A stretch of 64,000 nt of DNA from Pseudomonas sp. IPO3778 (lineage in GTDB: Bacteria > Pseudomonadota > Gammaproteobacteria > Pseudomonadales > Pseudomonadaceae), in assembly GCF_013386825.1 (NCBI RefSeq), contig NZ_JACARC010000034.1, positions 361,514 to 425,513 on the forward strand, read 5' to 3'. Within the stretch, counting starts at the first letter, position 1, and each line of letters begins with the position of its first letter. Position numbers and translations under genes: made by a program. Shown here piece by piece: positions 44,477 through 52,656 of the stretch. The notes beneath the pieces were generated by a model. That model searched no databases, was not told the origin of the DNA, and saw nothing but the letters and a program-made list of their open reading frames with translations.

Positions 44477-45007
44477 ATGAAACACCTGCGCAACCCCTTG
44501 GCCACCGCACTGGTACTTGTCAGCGCCCTGGCCGCTTCCACCCTGACCCAAGCCCGCGAGTACCCGATTGGCGGGCCCGTCCAGGTCAACGACATGGAAA
44601 TCGCCTCCTCCTACCTGGTGGGCATCGAAATGGCCCCCATGCCACCGGGCATGGTGATGAGCAAGGATTCGGTGCACCTCGAGACGGATGTGCATGCCAC
44701 CGCCGACAATAAGTACGGCCTGTCCAACGGCGAGTGGGTGCCCTACCTGACCATCACCTACTCGCTGGTCAAGCAGGGGTCGCCCGATTACAAGGAAATC
44801 GGCACGCTGCTGCCGATGGTGGCCAAAGACGGTGCCCACTACGCCAACAACGTGAAGATGGACGGCCCTGGCACCTACACCGTGGTGCTGCGCTATGAAA
44901 GCCCGCAAATCAAAGGTTTCTTCCACCATGTGGACAAGGAAACCGGCGTACCGGAATGGTGGGGCCCCTTCACCAAAACCTTCACCTTCAAATACCCGCA
45001 AAGCTGA
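44477..45007 (+). CDS. P19-type periplasmic high-affinity iron transport protein (FtrA-like)
   Basis: A 176-residue protein with a signal peptide (about 1-26, ending TQA) and the iron transport family (P19/Tpd) pattern YPIGGPVQVNDMEIASSYLV. Histidines and acidic residues around LETDVHATADN and FFHHVDKETG fit the metal site. It binds iron and copper in the periplasm. The last gene of the operon; no FtrD-like ferredoxin gene follows, since oxyR comes next. Confidence 0.9.
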   Translation: MKHLRNPLATALVLVSALAASTLTQAREYPIGGPVQVNDMEIASSYLVGIEMAPMPPGMVMSKDSVHLETDVHATADNKYGLSNGEWVPYLTITYSLVKQGSPDYKEIGTLLPMVAKDGAHYANNVKMDGPGTYTVVLRYESPQIKGFFHHVDKETGVPEWWGPFTKTFTFKYPQS

Positions 45008-45120
45008 CAGCCTGCACACGACACCTGATTACCAGGTGTCGTAAACCCCATGCTGTCTGATAACGTGCGTCTATCGATTGCAGCCGGTATGCTTGGCCCG
45101 CAACCTCATGGACGCCCGCT

Positions 45121-46041
45121 ATGACTCTTACAGAATTACGCTACATCGTTACCCTCGCCCAAGAGCAGCACTTCGGCCACGCGGCCGAGCGTTGCCACGT
45201 CAGCCAGCCGACGCTGTCGGTGGGTGTGAAGAAGCTTGAAGACGAACTCGGTGTGCTGATTTTCGAGCGCAGCAAAAGCGCCGTGCGCCTCACGCCCGTC
45301 GGCGAAGGCATCGTCGCCCAGGCCCAGAAGGTCCTGGAACAGGCCCAAAGCATTCGCGAGCTGGCCCAGGCCGGCAAAAACCAGCTGACCGCACCGCTGA
45401 AAGTCGGCGCCATCTACACCGTCGGCCCGTACCTGTTCCCGCACTTGATTCCGCAACTGCACCGCGTCGCGCCGCAGATGCCGCTGTATATCGAAGAAAA
45501 CTTCACCCACGTGCTGCGGGACAAACTGCGCAACGGCGAGTTGGACGCAATCATTATCGCCCTGCCGTTCAACGAGGCCGACGTGCTGACCCTGCCGCTC
45601 TACGATGAGCCGTTCTACGTGCTGATGCCGGCGTCCCACCCTTGGACGCAGAAAGACACCATCGACGCGGGCCTGCTCAACGACAAGAGCCTGCTGTTGC
45701 TGGGCGAAGGCCACTGCTTCCGCGACCAGGTACTGGAAGCCTGCCCGACCCTGACCAAGGGCAACGACGGCGCCAAGCACACCACCGTGGAATCCAGTTC
45801 CCTGGAGACCATTCGCCATATGGTCGCCTCCGGCCTGGGCATTTCGATCCTGCCGCTGTCGGCGGTCGACAGCCATCACTACGCCCCGGGCGTGATCGCC
45901 GTGCGCCCACTGACGCCGCCGGTACCGTTCCGCACCGTGGCGATTGCCTGGCGTGCGAGCTTCCCGCGGCCCAAAGCCATTGAAATCCTCGCCGACTCGA
46001 TCCGCCTGTGTTCGGTGGCCAAGCCGCCTGCTGCGAGCTAA
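45121..46041 (+). CDS. oxyR: Hydrogen peroxide-inducible activator OxyR
   Basis: A 306-residue LysR-family redox sensor. The winged helix (HAAERCHVSQPTLSVGVKKL) covers about 1-60. The two redox cysteines lie in GEGHCFRDQVLEACP, nine residues apart as in E. coli C199/C208. They form a disulphide on peroxide exposure, activating katB and ahpC-type genes. It starts 113 bases after the iron operon and is followed by recG eight bases later, the pair seen in P. aeruginosa. Confidence 0.97.
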   Translation: MTLTELRYIVTLAQEQHFGHAAERCHVSQPTLSVGVKKLEDELGVLIFERSKSAVRLTPVGEGIVAQAQKVLEQAQSIRELAQAGKNQLTAPLKVGAIYTVGPYLFPHLIPQLHRVAPQMPLYIEENFTHVLRDKLRNGELDAIIIALPFNEADVLTLPLYDEPFYVLMPASHPWTQKDTIDAGLLNDKSLLLLGEGHCFRDQVLEACPTLTKGNDGAKHTTVESSSLETIRHMVASGLGISILPLSAVDSHHYAPGVIAVRPLTPPVPFRTVAIAWRASFPRPKAIEILADSIRLCSVAKPPAAS

Positions 46042-46049
46042 GTAACGGT

Positions 46050-48125
46050 ATGACTGAGCTGTCGCAGGTGTCGGTGACGGCACTCAAGGGTGTCGGGGAG
46101 GCCATGGCCGAGAAATTGGCCAAGGTCGGCCTGGAAAATCTCCAGGACGTGCTGTTCCACCTGCCCCTGCGTTACCAGGACCGCACCCGCGTGGTGCCCA
46201 TCGGCCAGTTGCGCCCCGGGCAGGACGCGGTGGTCGAAGGCACCGTCAGCGGCGCCGACGTGGTAATGGGCAAGCGCCGCAGTCTGGTGGTGCGCCTGCA
46301 GGACGGCACCGGCGGCCTGAGCCTGCGCTTCTACCATTTCAGCAACGCCCAGAAAGAAGGCCTCAAGCGCGGCACCCGCGTGCGCTGCTACGGCGAAGCC
46401 CGGCCCGGCGCGTCGGGGCTGGAAATCTACCACCCGGAATACCGCGCCATTACCGGCGACGAGCCGCCGCCGGTGGACACCACGCTCACGCCGATTTACC
46501 CGCTCACCGAAGGCCTGACTCAGCAGCGCTTGCGCCAATTGTGCACGCAGACCCTGACGATGCTCGGGCCAAAAAGCCTGCCCGACTGGCTGCCTCAGGA
46601 ACTGGCGCGCGACTACCAACTGGCGCCGCTGGATGATGCGATCCGTTACCTGCATCACCCACCGGCCGACGCCGACGTCGACGAACTGGCCCTAGGTCAT
46701 CACTGGGCCCAACATCGCCTGGCGTTCGAAGAACTGCTGACCCACCAACTGTCCCAGCAGCGCCTGCGCGAGAGCATGCGTTCGCTGCGGGCGCCGGCCA
46801 TGCCCAAGGCCACGCGCCTGCCGGCGCAATACCTGGCCAACCTGGGGTTTGCACCCACCGGCGCCCAGCAGCGGGTGGGCAATGAAATCGCCTACGACCT
46901 GAGCCAGAAAGAACCGATGCTGCGGCTGATCCAGGGCGACGTAGGCGCGGGTAAAACCGTGGTCGCCGCCCTCGCCGCGCTGCAAGCCCTCGAAGCCGGC
47001 TATCAGGTGGCGCTGATGGCACCCACCGAGATTCTCGCCGAGCAGCACTTCATCACCTTCAAGCGCTGGCTCGAACCCCTGGGCCTGGAAGTCGCGTGGC
47101 TGGCCGGCAAGCTCAAGGGCAAGAACCGCGTAGCCGCCCTGGAGCAGATCGCCGCCGGCGCCCCGATGGTGGTGGGCACCCACGCGCTGTTCCAGGACGA
47201 AGTGAAGTTCAAGAACCTGGCGCTGGTGATCATCGACGAGCAGCACCGCTTTGGCGTGCAGCAGCGCCTGGCCCTGCGCCAGAAAGGCGTGGGCGGCCGC
47301 ATGAGCCCGCATCAGTTGATCATGACCGCCACACCGATCCCGCGCACCTTGGCCATGAGCGCCTACGCCGACCTCGACACCTCGATCCTCGACGAACTGC
47401 CGCCGGGCCGAACGCCGGTCAACACCGTGCTGGTCACCGACACCCGCCGGGTGGAAGTGATCGAACGGGTGCGCGGCGCCTGCGCCGAAGGCCGTCAGGC
47501 GTATTGGGTGTGCACGCTGATCGAAGAGTCGGAAGAGCTGACCTGCCAGGCCGCCGAAACCACCTACGAAGACCTCACCAGCGCCTTGGGCGAACTCAAG
47601 GTCGGGCTGATCCACGGCCGCATGAAGCCGGTGGAAAAGGCCGCGGTGATGGCGGAGTTCAAGGCCGGCAACCTGCAACTGCTGGTGGCGACCACGGTGA
47701 TCGAAGTGGGCGTCGACGTGCCCAACGCCAGCCTGATGATCATCGAAAACCCCGAGCGCCTGGGCCTGGCGCAGTTGCACCAGTTACGCGGCCGCGTGGG
47801 CCGAGGCAGCGCCGCCAGTCATTGCGTGCTGCTGTACCACCCGCCACTGTCGCAGATCGGGCGCCAGCGCCTGGGCATCATGCGTGAGACCAACGACGGT
47901 TTCGTGATCGCCGAAAAAGACCTCGAACTGCGCGGCCCCGGCGAAATGCTCGGCACCCGCCAGACCGGCCTGCTGCAATTCAAGGTGGCCGACCTGATGC
48001 GCGATGCCGACCTGCTGCCCGCCGTGCGCGATGCCGCCCAGGCGTTGATCGAGCGCTGGCCGGAACATGTCAGCCCATTGCTCGATCGCTGGCTTCGACA
48101 TGGCCAGCAATACGGCCAAGTGTGA
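46050..48125 (+). CDS. recG: ATP-dependent DNA helicase RecG
   Basis: A 691-residue superfamily 2 helicase that remodels stalled forks and Holliday junctions. An N-terminal wedge OB domain (about 1-150) is followed by motor domains with Walker A GDVGAGKT, DEQHRFGVQQR and ATPIPRTLAM. The C-terminal helicase motifs include RGRVGRGSAASHCVLLY. ATG at 46050 gives the standard start MTELSQVSVTALKGVG. Co-transcribed with oxyR. Confidence 0.96.
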   Translation: MTELSQVSVTALKGVGEAMAEKLAKVGLENLQDVLFHLPLRYQDRTRVVPIGQLRPGQDAVVEGTVSGADVVMGKRRSLVVRLQDGTGGLSLRFYHFSNAQKEGLKRGTRVRCYGEARPGASGLEIYHPEYRAITGDEPPPVDTTLTPIYPLTEGLTQQRLRQLCTQTLTMLGPKSLPDWLPQELARDYQLAPLDDAIRYLHHPPADADVDELALGHHWAQHRLAFEELLTHQLSQQRLRESMRSLRAPAMPKATRLPAQYLANLGFAPTGAQQRVGNEIAYDLSQKEPMLRLIQGDVGAGKTVVAALAALQALEAGYQVALMAPTEILAEQHFITFKRWLEPLGLEVAWLAGKLKGKNRVAALEQIAAGAPMVVGTHALFQDEVKFKNLALVIIDEQHRFGVQQRLALRQKGVGGRMSPHQLIMTATPIPRTLAMSAYADLDTSILDELPPGRTPVNTVLVTDTRRVEVIERVRGACAEGRQAYWVCTLIEESEELTCQAAETTYEDLTSALGELKVGLIHGRMKPVEKAAVMAEFKAGNLQLLVATTVIEVGVDVPNASLMIIENPERLGLAQLHQLRGRVGRGSAASHCVLLYHPPLSQIGRQRLGIMRETNDGFVIAEKDLELRGPGEMLGTRQTGLLQFKVADLMRDADLLPAVRDAAQALIERWPEHVSPLLDRWLRHGQQYGQV

Positions 48126-48136
48126 CGGCTGACTCA

Positions 48137-48252
48137 CTGTAGGAGCGAGGGGGACGCCTAGTTCTTGCTCGCGAAAAACCTGAGGGCGCCGCGTTGAATC
48201 AGAATACCCGCGTCAGCGTTAACGACCTTCGCGAGCAAGCTCGCTCCTACAG
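48137..48252. repeat. REPIN with a 14-base insertion in one arm
   Basis: The right arm gagcaagctcgctcctacag (ending 48252) is intact. The left arm begins ctgtaggagcgag at 48137 and resumes cttgctcgcgaa at 48164, separated by 14 extra bases (48150-48163, ggggacgcctagtt). Confidence 0.88.
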
Positions 48253-48353
48253 GCGCCTGCAATAGCCGACAGTGTCACAAACCGCACTTAGTCAACCAAC
48301 ACTTGTATCAAGCTGGTTATACTCCAATGACTGTAGGAAATTGGATTCAGGCC

Positions 48354-49754
48354 ATGTCAGAAGTTGCCCTCGCCACAGCCCCGCCGACCGCTCCCTCGGT
48401 GATTCGGACGCTGCTTGCAAAGCTCGCCATCAGCTACACGGAAGTTACCGACCGCCCTGGCCTGAACCCGGCACAAAAGGTTCAGGCCGTGCTGCTCGAT
48501 GATGCCGTGGGTGCACTCATGGTGATGTTTCCGCAGAACCAGCTGCTTGACCTCAATCGCCTGGCCGAGCTCACCGGCCGGCGCCTCACGGCGGTGTCGG
48601 CGGAACGTCTCGAGCGCATGCTCGGCAAGCACAGCCTGAGCCTGCTGCCCGGCCTGCCGCCGCTGACCAGCTCCCCGTGCCTGTACGAAGAAAGCCTGCT
48701 GCGTGAACCCACCGTGCTGGTTCACTCGGGCGAGGCCGGGCTGCTGCTGGAGATCTCCAGCGACGCCTTCAAGAGCATGCTGACCAAAGCCAGCGCCGCC
48801 AGTTTCGGCGAGCCGCTGAGCAGCATCCGACCGAACCTGGATCGCCCCAACGACGACCGCGAAGAAATCACCCAAGCGATGCAGGCGTTCACCGCCCGCC
48901 GCATCCAGCAGCGCCTGGAAGCGACCATCGAGATTCCACCGCTGGCCGACACGGCGCAGAAGATCATCAAGCTGCGGGTCGACCCCAACGCCACCATCGA
49001 CGACATCACCGGTGTGGTGGAAACCGACCCGGCCCTGGCGGCCCAAGTGGTGAGCTGGGCGGCATCGCCCTACTACGCCTCGCCGGGCAAGATCCGCTCG
49101 GTGGAGGACGCCATCGTGCGCGTGCTGGGCTTTGACCTGGTGATCAACCTTGCACTGGGCCTGGCCCTGGGCAAGACCCTGAGCCTGCCCAAGGACCACC
49201 CGCAACAGGCCACGCCGTACTGGCACCAGTCGATCTACACCGCCGCCGTGATCGAAGGCCTGACCCGCGCCATGCCCCGCGCCCAGCGCCCGGAAGCCGG
49301 CCTGACCTACCTGGCGGGGCTGCTGCACAACTTCGGCTACCTGTTGCTGGCCCACGTGTTCCCGCCGCATTTCTCGCTGATCTGCCGGCACCTGGAGGTC
49401 AACCCGCACCTGTGTCACAGCTACGTCGAACAGCACCTGCTGGGCATCAGCCGCGAGCAGATCGGTGCGTGGTTGATGCGTTATTGGGACATGCCGGACG
49501 AACTGTCCACCGCCCTGCGCTTCCAGCACGACCCGACTTACGACGGGCAATACGCCGAATACCCGAACCTGGTGTGCCTGGCCGTGCGTTTGTTGCGCAG
49601 CCGAGGGATCGGTTCAGGGCCGGATGAAGACATCCCGGACGAACTGCTTGAACGCCTGGGGCTGACCCGGGACAAGGCGGAAGACGTGGTGGCTAAAGTG
49701 CTGGATGCGGAAACGTTGTTGCGGGAGCTGGCATCCCAGTTCAGCCAGGCCTGA
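48354..49754 (+). CDS. YbaK-like/HDOD two-domain protein
   Basis: A 466-residue protein. The N-terminal part (about 15-150, LLAKLAISYTEVTDR and QAVLLDDAVGALMVM) resembles YbaK/aminoacyl-tRNA deacylase modules. The C-terminal part (about 205-400) is an HDOD signalling domain with IPPLADTAQKIIKLRVDPNA and HNFGYLLLAH, lacking a full HD pair. The fusion suggests a regulatory role. ATG 48354 chosen. Position corresponds to PA5346. Function unknown. Confidence 0.8.
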   Translation: MSEVALATAPPTAPSVIRTLLAKLAISYTEVTDRPGLNPAQKVQAVLLDDAVGALMVMFPQNQLLDLNRLAELTGRRLTAVSAERLERMLGKHSLSLLPGLPPLTSSPCLYEESLLREPTVLVHSGEAGLLLEISSDAFKSMLTKASAASFGEPLSSIRPNLDRPNDDREEITQAMQAFTARRIQQRLEATIEIPPLADTAQKIIKLRVDPNATIDDITGVVETDPALAAQVVSWAASPYYASPGKIRSVEDAIVRVLGFDLVINLALGLALGKTLSLPKDHPQQATPYWHQSIYTAAVIEGLTRAMPRAQRPEAGLTYLAGLLHNFGYLLLAHVFPPHFSLICRHLEVNPHLCHSYVEQHLLGISREQIGAWLMRYWDMPDELSTALRFQHDPTYDGQYAEYPNLVCLAVRLLRSRGIGSGPDEDIPDELLERLGLTRDKAEDVVAKVLDAETLLRELASQFSQA

Positions 49755-49771
49755 AGCCTCAGGAGATCAAT

Positions 49772-49865
49772 GTGGCGAGGGAGCTTGCTCCCGTTGGAGT
49801 GCGCAGCACTCCCAAAAAAGCCGGGGCCGCTTCGCAGCCCAGCGGGAGCAAGCTCCCTCGCCACA
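49772..49865. repeat. REP doublet, GTGGCGAGGGAGCTTGCTCCCG class
   Basis: Inverted arms tgtggcgagggagcttgctc (49772) and gagcaagctccctcgccaca (to 49865) lie between the convergent HDOD and SCP2-like genes. This arm class is not used elsewhere in the window. Confidence 0.9.
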
Positions 49866-49901
49866 GTAAGCATTCTCACCCCATGAATTGGGGTGCAGCC
49901 A

Positions 49902-50282
49902 TCAAGCCTTCGGCTTTTTCTTCGGCTTCAAATACTTGGTCAACCCCTGGAACCAGATCACCAGCGCCGGGTTGCCCTTGATCTGGATCAACTTGTCCTG
50001 AATCCCCGTCATGAACGCCAGTTGCTTGTTCTTCGCTTGCATCGTGGCGAAGCCGTAGGCGGCGTCTTTAAAGGCGATAGCAAATGCAGGCGCGGGATGA
50101 ACACCCGAACGGCTGGTGATGCGCTGGTCTTTGACGATGAAGTGACGGGCAACCTTGCCGTCGAGGGTCTGCAGCTGGAACGCCAAGTCCTTGTCACCCA
50201 ACTGCTGCTGGAACGCAGGATTGGTGCGGCTGGCTTTGCCCATCAACAGGCCAAGCATCCAGAGAAGAAAACGAAATTTCAT
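49902..50282 (-). CDS. Conserved hypothetical protein, SCP2-like
   Basis: A 126-residue protein with a hydrophobic N-terminus (about 1-16) and a lysine-rich tail (KYLKPKKKPKA). The middle (FQLQTLDGKVARHFIVKD, APAFAIAFKDAAYGF) resembles the small SCP2/sterol-carrier-like fold. ATG at 50282 is preferred to an upstream GTG. By position it matches PA5347. No specific function. Confidence 0.65.
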   Translation of the reverse strand: MKFRFLLWMLGLLMGKASRTNPAFQQQLGDKDLAFQLQTLDGKVARHFIVKDQRITSRSGVHPAPAFAIAFKDAAYGFATMQAKNKQLAFMTGIQDKLIQIKGNPALVIWFQGLTKYLKPKKKPKA

Positions 50283-50342
50283 GCACACGGCCTCAGTGTA
50301 ATTATTGGGTGGCCGGAGCAGTTTAACGATTTGTGCAAATAA

Positions 50343-50381
50343 CGCTACCGATCTCCCGTTTTAGCAGGAGATCGGCTAGCG
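50343..50381 (-). terminator. Strong hairpin, probable terminator of a truncated minus-strand gene
   Basis: Arms cgctaccgatctcc and ggagatcggctagcg pair with one bulge around a ten-base loop. On the minus strand it lies 27 bases past the stop at 50408 and is followed by GTTATTT. Confidence 0.6.
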
Positions 50382-50407
50382 TTTACCGCTTATAGCAACA
50401 ACTTGCC

Positions 50408-50570
50408 TTAGACGTCAGGGCAAGGAACCGGTGCCCAGTCAACCAGGTCCGGATCGCGGCAGGTGCCTTCGATCTGCGCTTTACCGGCGCTGGCGACCTG
50501 CTTGCTTTCAGCGTGCTTGGTCTGGGCGGTCTGGAGGGTTTTCTCGGTGGCGACTGCTTCTTTCGGCACG
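50408..50570 (-). pseudogene. 3' fragment of an unknown minus-strand gene, cut by the Rhs fragment
   Basis: From a TAA at 50408 the minus strand reads backwards through a sensible C-terminus, PKEAVATEKTLQTAQTKHAE then SKQVASAGKAQIEGTC and DPDLVDWAPVPCPDV. The frame shows no credible start: it meets Rhs-derived sequence near 50570 and a stop at about 50630. The right side of the same bases is Rhs-coding on the plus strand. It appears to be the tail of an older small gene whose 5' end was replaced. Confidence 0.5.
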
Positions 50571-51072
50571 GTTGGCAGCACCACGACAATGGCAATCCAC
50601 TGGGCCAGACGCGTTTCATCTGGGATGGTTTACGCCTACTGCAGGAACACAAACACAGCCAGACCAGCCTTTATGGTTATGAAGGGGAAAGCTACGAACC
50701 TCTGGCCCGAATAGACGATACCGGGTCGCTGCAAAAAATCCGCTACTACCACAATGATCTGAACGGGCTCCCTGAGCAGTTGACCGAGACCGATGGACAC
50801 ACACTCTGGCCGGCCAGTTACCAAGTGTGGGGCAATACGTCGGAGGAGGTTCACGAGCCTTACTACCTTGAAGAGCAGAACCTACGATTTCAGCGACAGT
50901 ACCTGGATCGGGAGACGGGGCTGCATTTCAATACATTTCGGTTTTATGATCCGGATGTGGGGCGTTTTACAACGCCCGACCCTGCTGGGCTAGCAGGCGG
51001 TTTTAACCTTTATCAGCATTCTCCTAATCCGTCGGGATGGATCGATTCGTTGGGATGGGCACCTTGCGGCTC
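50570..51072 (+). pseudogene. C-terminal fragment of an Rhs repeat protein core
   Basis: In this frame the translation is the end of an Rhs barrel: TRFIWDGLRLLQEH, YEPLARIDDTGSLQKIRYYH, NDLNGLPEQLTETDGHT, then LDRETGLHFNTFRFYDPDVG, RFTTPDPAGLAGGFNLYQH and GWIDSLG, the conserved boundary before the variable toxin tip. The usual 1000-plus residue Rhs body, PAAR domain and start are missing. The frame continues past the boundary only as unrelated residues, so the tip is in another frame. Confidence 0.85.
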
Positions 51073-51444
51073 ACAACTGCCAAGCTTCAGGCACACGCCA
51101 ATGCCGCTAGAAAGGCTGTTTACAGTAACCCTCAACGCTCGCTGACCCCGAAACAAAGAGCAGCAGTAAAACGAGCCTATGACAGCGGTGATCTCGGACA
51201 AGCACGTTCACGCTATCGTCGGTATGTAGGGCAGAGAATAGATACAGACTTCAAAACAAGAGTGAAAAATGCCCCATCATTGGGGCATTTGGAGGTATCA
51301 AAATCAGGGCAACGTCTACCCGATGTGTATGAAACTAAAAAACCTGGTGGGATCTCACGACGAAGGCTGACCGGAAAAGAGGCACGCATCAGCGGCGTTA
51401 CGGGGACTGGGGCAATGGTTATGAAGGAATATTATGGTGAGTGA
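51037..51444 (+). CDS. Putative Rhs-associated toxin tip (orphan C-terminal domain)
   Basis: A 135-residue frame starting at an ATG inside the Rhs boundary region. From about residue 16 (KLQAHANAARKAVYSN) it looks like an Rhs variable tip: basic, then RYRRYVGQRIDTDFKTRVKN and HLEVSKSGQRLPDVYE, which recalls nuclease-type toxins with E and D residues, though no family is certain. It is one frame off the Rhs core, so it could be a dead remnant or an orphan toxin. Its stop overlaps the next start by eleven bases, as in toxin-immunity pairs. Confidence 0.6.
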   Translation: MDRFVGMGTLRLTTAKLQAHANAARKAVYSNPQRSLTPKQRAAVKRAYDSGDLGQARSRYRRYVGQRIDTDFKTRVKNAPSLGHLEVSKSGQRLPDVYETKKPGGISRRRLTGKEARISGVTGTGAMVMKEYYGE

Positions 51445-52198
51445 AAAAATTCCATCAAAAGTGCTGTCTGGTGTTGAGCAGGACGGACTCGTTTTGCCTA
51501 AAAAAACACGCTTTGAAAACGAGCTCATCAGTGGTTGCAAACTGAAAAACGCGAAACTCTGCGATCCGATTTTTGATCAATGTGTTCTGGAAAATTGCGA
51601 CTTTGAGAAAGCTGACTTTTCCGGCTCGCGATTCTTCAATAAAACATCCTTGACCCATTGCTCGTTCAAGAATACGGATTTTCAAGCATCCGGTTTCAGC
51701 AATAGCAAATTTGAGAACTGCACGTTTGTGAAATGCAACTTTCGAGAAGCATCGTTGAAGGATTGCACCTTTGCAAACTGCACCTTCTCTCAATGCAAAA
51801 TCATTGATAACTCATTTAACGCAAAAAATATCACCCACATTAAATTTATTGGAAAACTCCAGGAAGTAAATTTCATATCAGACCAGGCCTACACCCCACT
51901 TTCTGCAGACTTTGAACTTTGCAAACTCGATTATGTAACCTTTGAAAACTGCAACTTAGAAAACATCACTGCCCCCACCGAGGCCAAGCACATTTTTTTC
52001 AAGGACGTGGCAGCCCGTGCAAAAAAAGCACTCACTATCATATCTTCTGAACCTGAAAGCCAGATCAATAAAATATTAAAGCGACGACTGTTAAATCTCA
52101 CAACTCAACGAGGTGCCGTTTTCAACACTGACAATCTAGAAGATTATGAAGGCGTGGAATTCACCGCACGATTTATTTCACTTCTTCAGGATGCTTAG
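51434..52198 (+). CDS. Pentapeptide-repeat protein, candidate immunity protein
   Basis: A 254-residue protein. Residues about 28-130 run as imperfect pentapeptide repeats of form A(D/N)Fxx: CKLKNAKLCDPIFDQCVLEN, CDFEKADFSGSRFF, CTFVKCNFREASLKDCTFAN, giving a right-handed quadrilateral beta helix. The tail (about 190-254) is different and lysine-rich. The gene is distinctly AT-rich against its neighbours, a sign of transfer. It overlaps the toxin-like frame by 11 bases with aagga upstream. Immunity is inferred from placement. Confidence 0.8.
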   Translation: MVSEKIPSKVLSGVEQDGLVLPKKTRFENELISGCKLKNAKLCDPIFDQCVLENCDFEKADFSGSRFFNKTSLTHCSFKNTDFQASGFSNSKFENCTFVKCNFREASLKDCTFANCTFSQCKIIDNSFNAKNITHIKFIGKLQEVNFISDQAYTPLSADFELCKLDYVTFENCNLENITAPTEAKHIFFKDVAARAKKALTIISSEPESQINKILKRRLLNLTTQRGAVFNTDNLEDYEGVEFTARFISLLQDA

Positions 52199-52296
52199 GC
52201 AATACAAAGGGGGAAGACAAGTTATCGACGTCTACGCGCTGCAATCACTCAGCGACGACTCATCCGGCCAAGTAAGAAAAGGCATTTTATACCAAC

Positions 52297-52335
52297 AAAA
52301 AATGGGCACCCGACCCAGTCGGCGTGCCCATTTTT
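52297..52335. terminator. Bidirectional rho-independent terminator
   Basis: aaaaatgggcac and gtgcccattttt pair around a short loop. It separates the pentapeptide gene from the convergent HU gene. Confidence 0.9.
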
Positions 52336-52380
52336 CATCCCGCGCTCACACTCGCATGTGCGTAGCGCGTGCTCTGTTAC

Positions 52381-52656
52381 TTACGGATTGACGCTGTCTT
52401 TAAGCGACTTGCCTGGCTTGAACGCCACGGTGTTGCTCGCCTTGATTTTCACCGGCTCGCCGGTTTGCGGGTTTTTGCCGGTGCGGGCGCCGCGGTGGCG
52501 CTGCAGGAAGGTGCCGAAGCCGACCAGGGTGACGCTGTCCTTGCGATGCAGCGCGCCGGTGATTTCTTCGAGTACGGCGTTGAGTACGCGGTTGGCCTGT
52601 TCTTTGGTCAGGTCTGCTTTTTCAGCAATAGCGGCTGCGAGTTCTGGTTTACGCAT
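52381..52656 (-). CDS. HU family DNA-binding protein
   Basis: A 91-residue histone-like protein. MRKPELAAAIAEKADLTKEQ and GFGTFLQRHRGARTGKNPQT are the HU core, with the DNA-intercalating proline in KNPQTG. It bends and compacts DNA. It corresponds by place to PA5348; pseudomonads encode several HU proteins named hupA, hupB or hupN, and I do not choose between these names. Marks the right edge of the accessory island. Confidence 0.95.
   Translation of the reverse strand: MRKPELAAAIAEKADLTKEQANRVLNAVLEEITGALHRKDSVTLVGFGTFLQRHRGARTGKNPQTGEPVKIKASNTVAFKPGKSLKDSVNP

Noticed and set aside
50383..50652. 89-codon minus-strand frame at the island edge
   Set aside because: It is in a different frame from the sensible C-terminus ending at 50408, is rich in Arg, Pro and Ser, and overlaps Rhs-coding sequence.
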